Shown here: in pieces, positions 63,145 to 64,000 of the stretch
How the letters are laid out: every line of letters begins with the position of its first letter
Numbering within the stretch: the first letter of the stretch is position 1
Source of the DNA: an uncultured Eubacteriales bacterium
GTDB taxonomy: Bacteria; Bacillota; Clostridia; Oscillospirales; CAG-272
Assembly: GCA_934446365.1 (NCBI GenBank)
Contig: CAKSDZ010000004.1
Location: 62,001 to 126,000, forward strand
Direction of reading: 5' to 3'
Length of the DNA stretch: 64,000 bases
The notes under the pieces: model-generated
The model's input: the letters and a program-made list of their open reading frames with translations, nothing else
The model's database searches: none
Told to the model about the DNA's origin: nothing
Program-made: the position numbers and the translations under genes

Positions 63145-64000
63145 TTATTTTTTCATGCAGGCTTCGCGATAAATCGGAAGATAAATCTCCTGATCGCGGA
63201 TGGGACATCCCGTCGTGCTGCCCGCCCGCATGATTTCCGTGCATTTGCTGCACGCGATGCAGACCTTATGGGGATCGACCGTGCCCGCGAGCATGTCATG
63301 TGCGAAGCCCTCGTAAGCGAACGCCATGCGGCCGAAGCCGATGAGCGTCGCATCCCCGTCCCGAAGCGCGCCTGCTGCGACATACGGCGCGAACTGTCTG
63401 AGATAGCTGTATCCGGTGCCGATGAGGCAAAGCTCCGGAAATGCGGTCTGAATCTCGCGCGAGGCGCCGATGAGACGCTCTACGCCGCGAAGCGGATGCT
63501 CTGGCGGGACATAGCCGCCCTTGCTGTACGGACGGTTGATATGCGGATTGAAATAGGGAGAACCCATCGTCATATCGACAAGCGATAGCCCCTTTTCCAT
63601 CAAAAGACCGATGAGCTTTTTTGCCTCGGTAAAGTCGGGGGACGCGGGGACGGTCTCAGAGACACCGAAGCCGTAAGGATAATCGATCATATCGGAGACG
63701 GAAAGACGCGAGGCGAGAATCGTCTCGGGGCGGAGCACGGCGCGTACCGCGTCCGTGATGTCGAGCATGAGCCGTGTGCGATTTTCAAAGGAGCCGCCGT
63801 ATTTTCCCTCGCGCGTGTGGGCGGAGAGAAGCTCCGAGAGCAGATACTGGTGGCAGGCCTTGATGTCGATGCCGTCGAAGCCCGCGTTTTCCGCGAGCTT
63901 TGCGGCGCGCGCAAACGCATCGGGCAGGGTATCGAGGTATTCGTCGGTGACGACCGGTACCTCGCGGTCGCCCGGTCGGACGGCTTCAAACGGCAGGCTT
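63145..64000 (-). CDS. NADH:flavin oxidoreductase (Old Yellow Enzyme family), 5' part outside window
   Basis: C-terminal ~284 residues visible; the frame is open to the window end. GFDGIDIKACHQYLLSELLS followed by KYGGSFENRTR is the classic OYE TIM-barrel motif; FMN would be bound here. CIACSKCTEIM plus a later Cys in GCPIRD provides Cys for an iron-sulfur cluster, as in the 2,4-dienoyl-CoA reductase subgroup. The protein ends after this motif, so the FAD/NAD domain found in that subgroup's long members is absent. Confidence 0.9.
   Translation of the reverse strand, partial: SLPFEAVRPGDREVPVVTDEYLDTLPDAFARAAKLAENAGFDGIDIKACHQYLLSELLSAHTREGKYGGSFENRTRLMLDITDAVRAVLRPETILASRLSVSDMIDYPYGFGVSETVPASPDFTEAKKLIGLLMEKGLSLVDMTMGSPYFNPHINRPYSKGGYVPPEHPLRGVERLIGASREIQTAFPELCLIGTGYSYLRQFAPYVAAGALRDGDATLIGFGRMAFAYEGFAHDMLAGTVDPHKVCIACSKCTEIMRAGSTTGCPIRDQEIYLPIYREACMKK

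Noticed and set aside
1..64000. CRISPR arrays, insertion sequences and rRNA genes
   Set aside because: No evenly spaced direct repeats, no transposase gene and no rRNA sequence were recognised in the window.

Overview
The window looks like a chromosome segment from an uncultured, probably gut-associated, spore-forming member of the Clostridia (Bacillota). The evidence is Gram-positive gene content and synteny (pckA, cysS, rimO, pgsA; a CwlD-like amidase; a SpoIIQ-like LytM protein; YerC/YecD; a TIGR03960/TIGR03936 pair), strong AAGGAGG-type ribosome binding sites, TTGACA/TATAAT promoters, and many lipoproteins with Ser/Thr/Asp-rich linkers. Species cannot be named from sequence alone. Most of the window is of moderate to high GC. 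The first 5.7 kb is visibly AT-rich and looks acquired.

Region by region. (1) 1-5694: four tightly packed AT-rich genes: an ABC exporter (5' end off the window), a subtilisin-like protease fused to a DUF1611/DgcN-type P-loop domain, a HemW-like radical SAM protein, and a protein resembling BtrH_N/C39-like domains. This is the best candidate for an undescribed peptide-processing or natural-product system. (2) 6.0-14.5 kb: tRNA-Leu(UAG), an acetyltransferase, a metallopeptidase lipoprotein, an IbrA/IbrB-type pair next to tRNA-Val(CAC), a LysR regulator divergent from a cation/proton antiporter with a clear palindromic operator, and a flavin reductase. (3) 14.6-21.5 kb: a promoter, a 32-residue membrane peptide, two tandem cell-anchored M6-type metalloproteases, and a GH20-like glycosidase. 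(4) 21.5-32.4 kb: housekeeping genes (radA, cwlD-like, xerC-like recombinase, pckA, cysS, rimO, pgsA, DUF1292) interrupted by a structured leader and two phage-type holin genes. (5) 32.5-40.2 kb: a structured non-coding RNA with a strong terminator, then two pairs of paralogous lipoproteins (two solute-binding proteins, two of unknown function) and a SpoIIQ-like protein. (6) 40.2-45.1 kb: an orphan degenerate response regulator and a ParC/ParE-type topoisomerase pair. (7) 45.2-57.8 kb: acetyltransferase, QueG-like protein, AddB without AddA, the TIGR03960/TIGR03936 pair, YerC, an SDR reductase, and a flavoprotein-ribokinase fusion. (8) 57.9-64 kb, all on the minus strand: an ECF sigma factor with an apparent frameshift, a membrane protein in the anti-sigma position, a lipoprotein serpin and another lipoprotein, then hslO, a methyltransferase and a partial Old Yellow Enzyme gene.

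A recurring theme is secreted proteolysis and its control: a subtilase, two M6-type proteases, a lipoprotein metallopeptidase, and a surface serpin whose predicted P1-P1' is Ala-Ala, expressed under a dedicated sigma factor.
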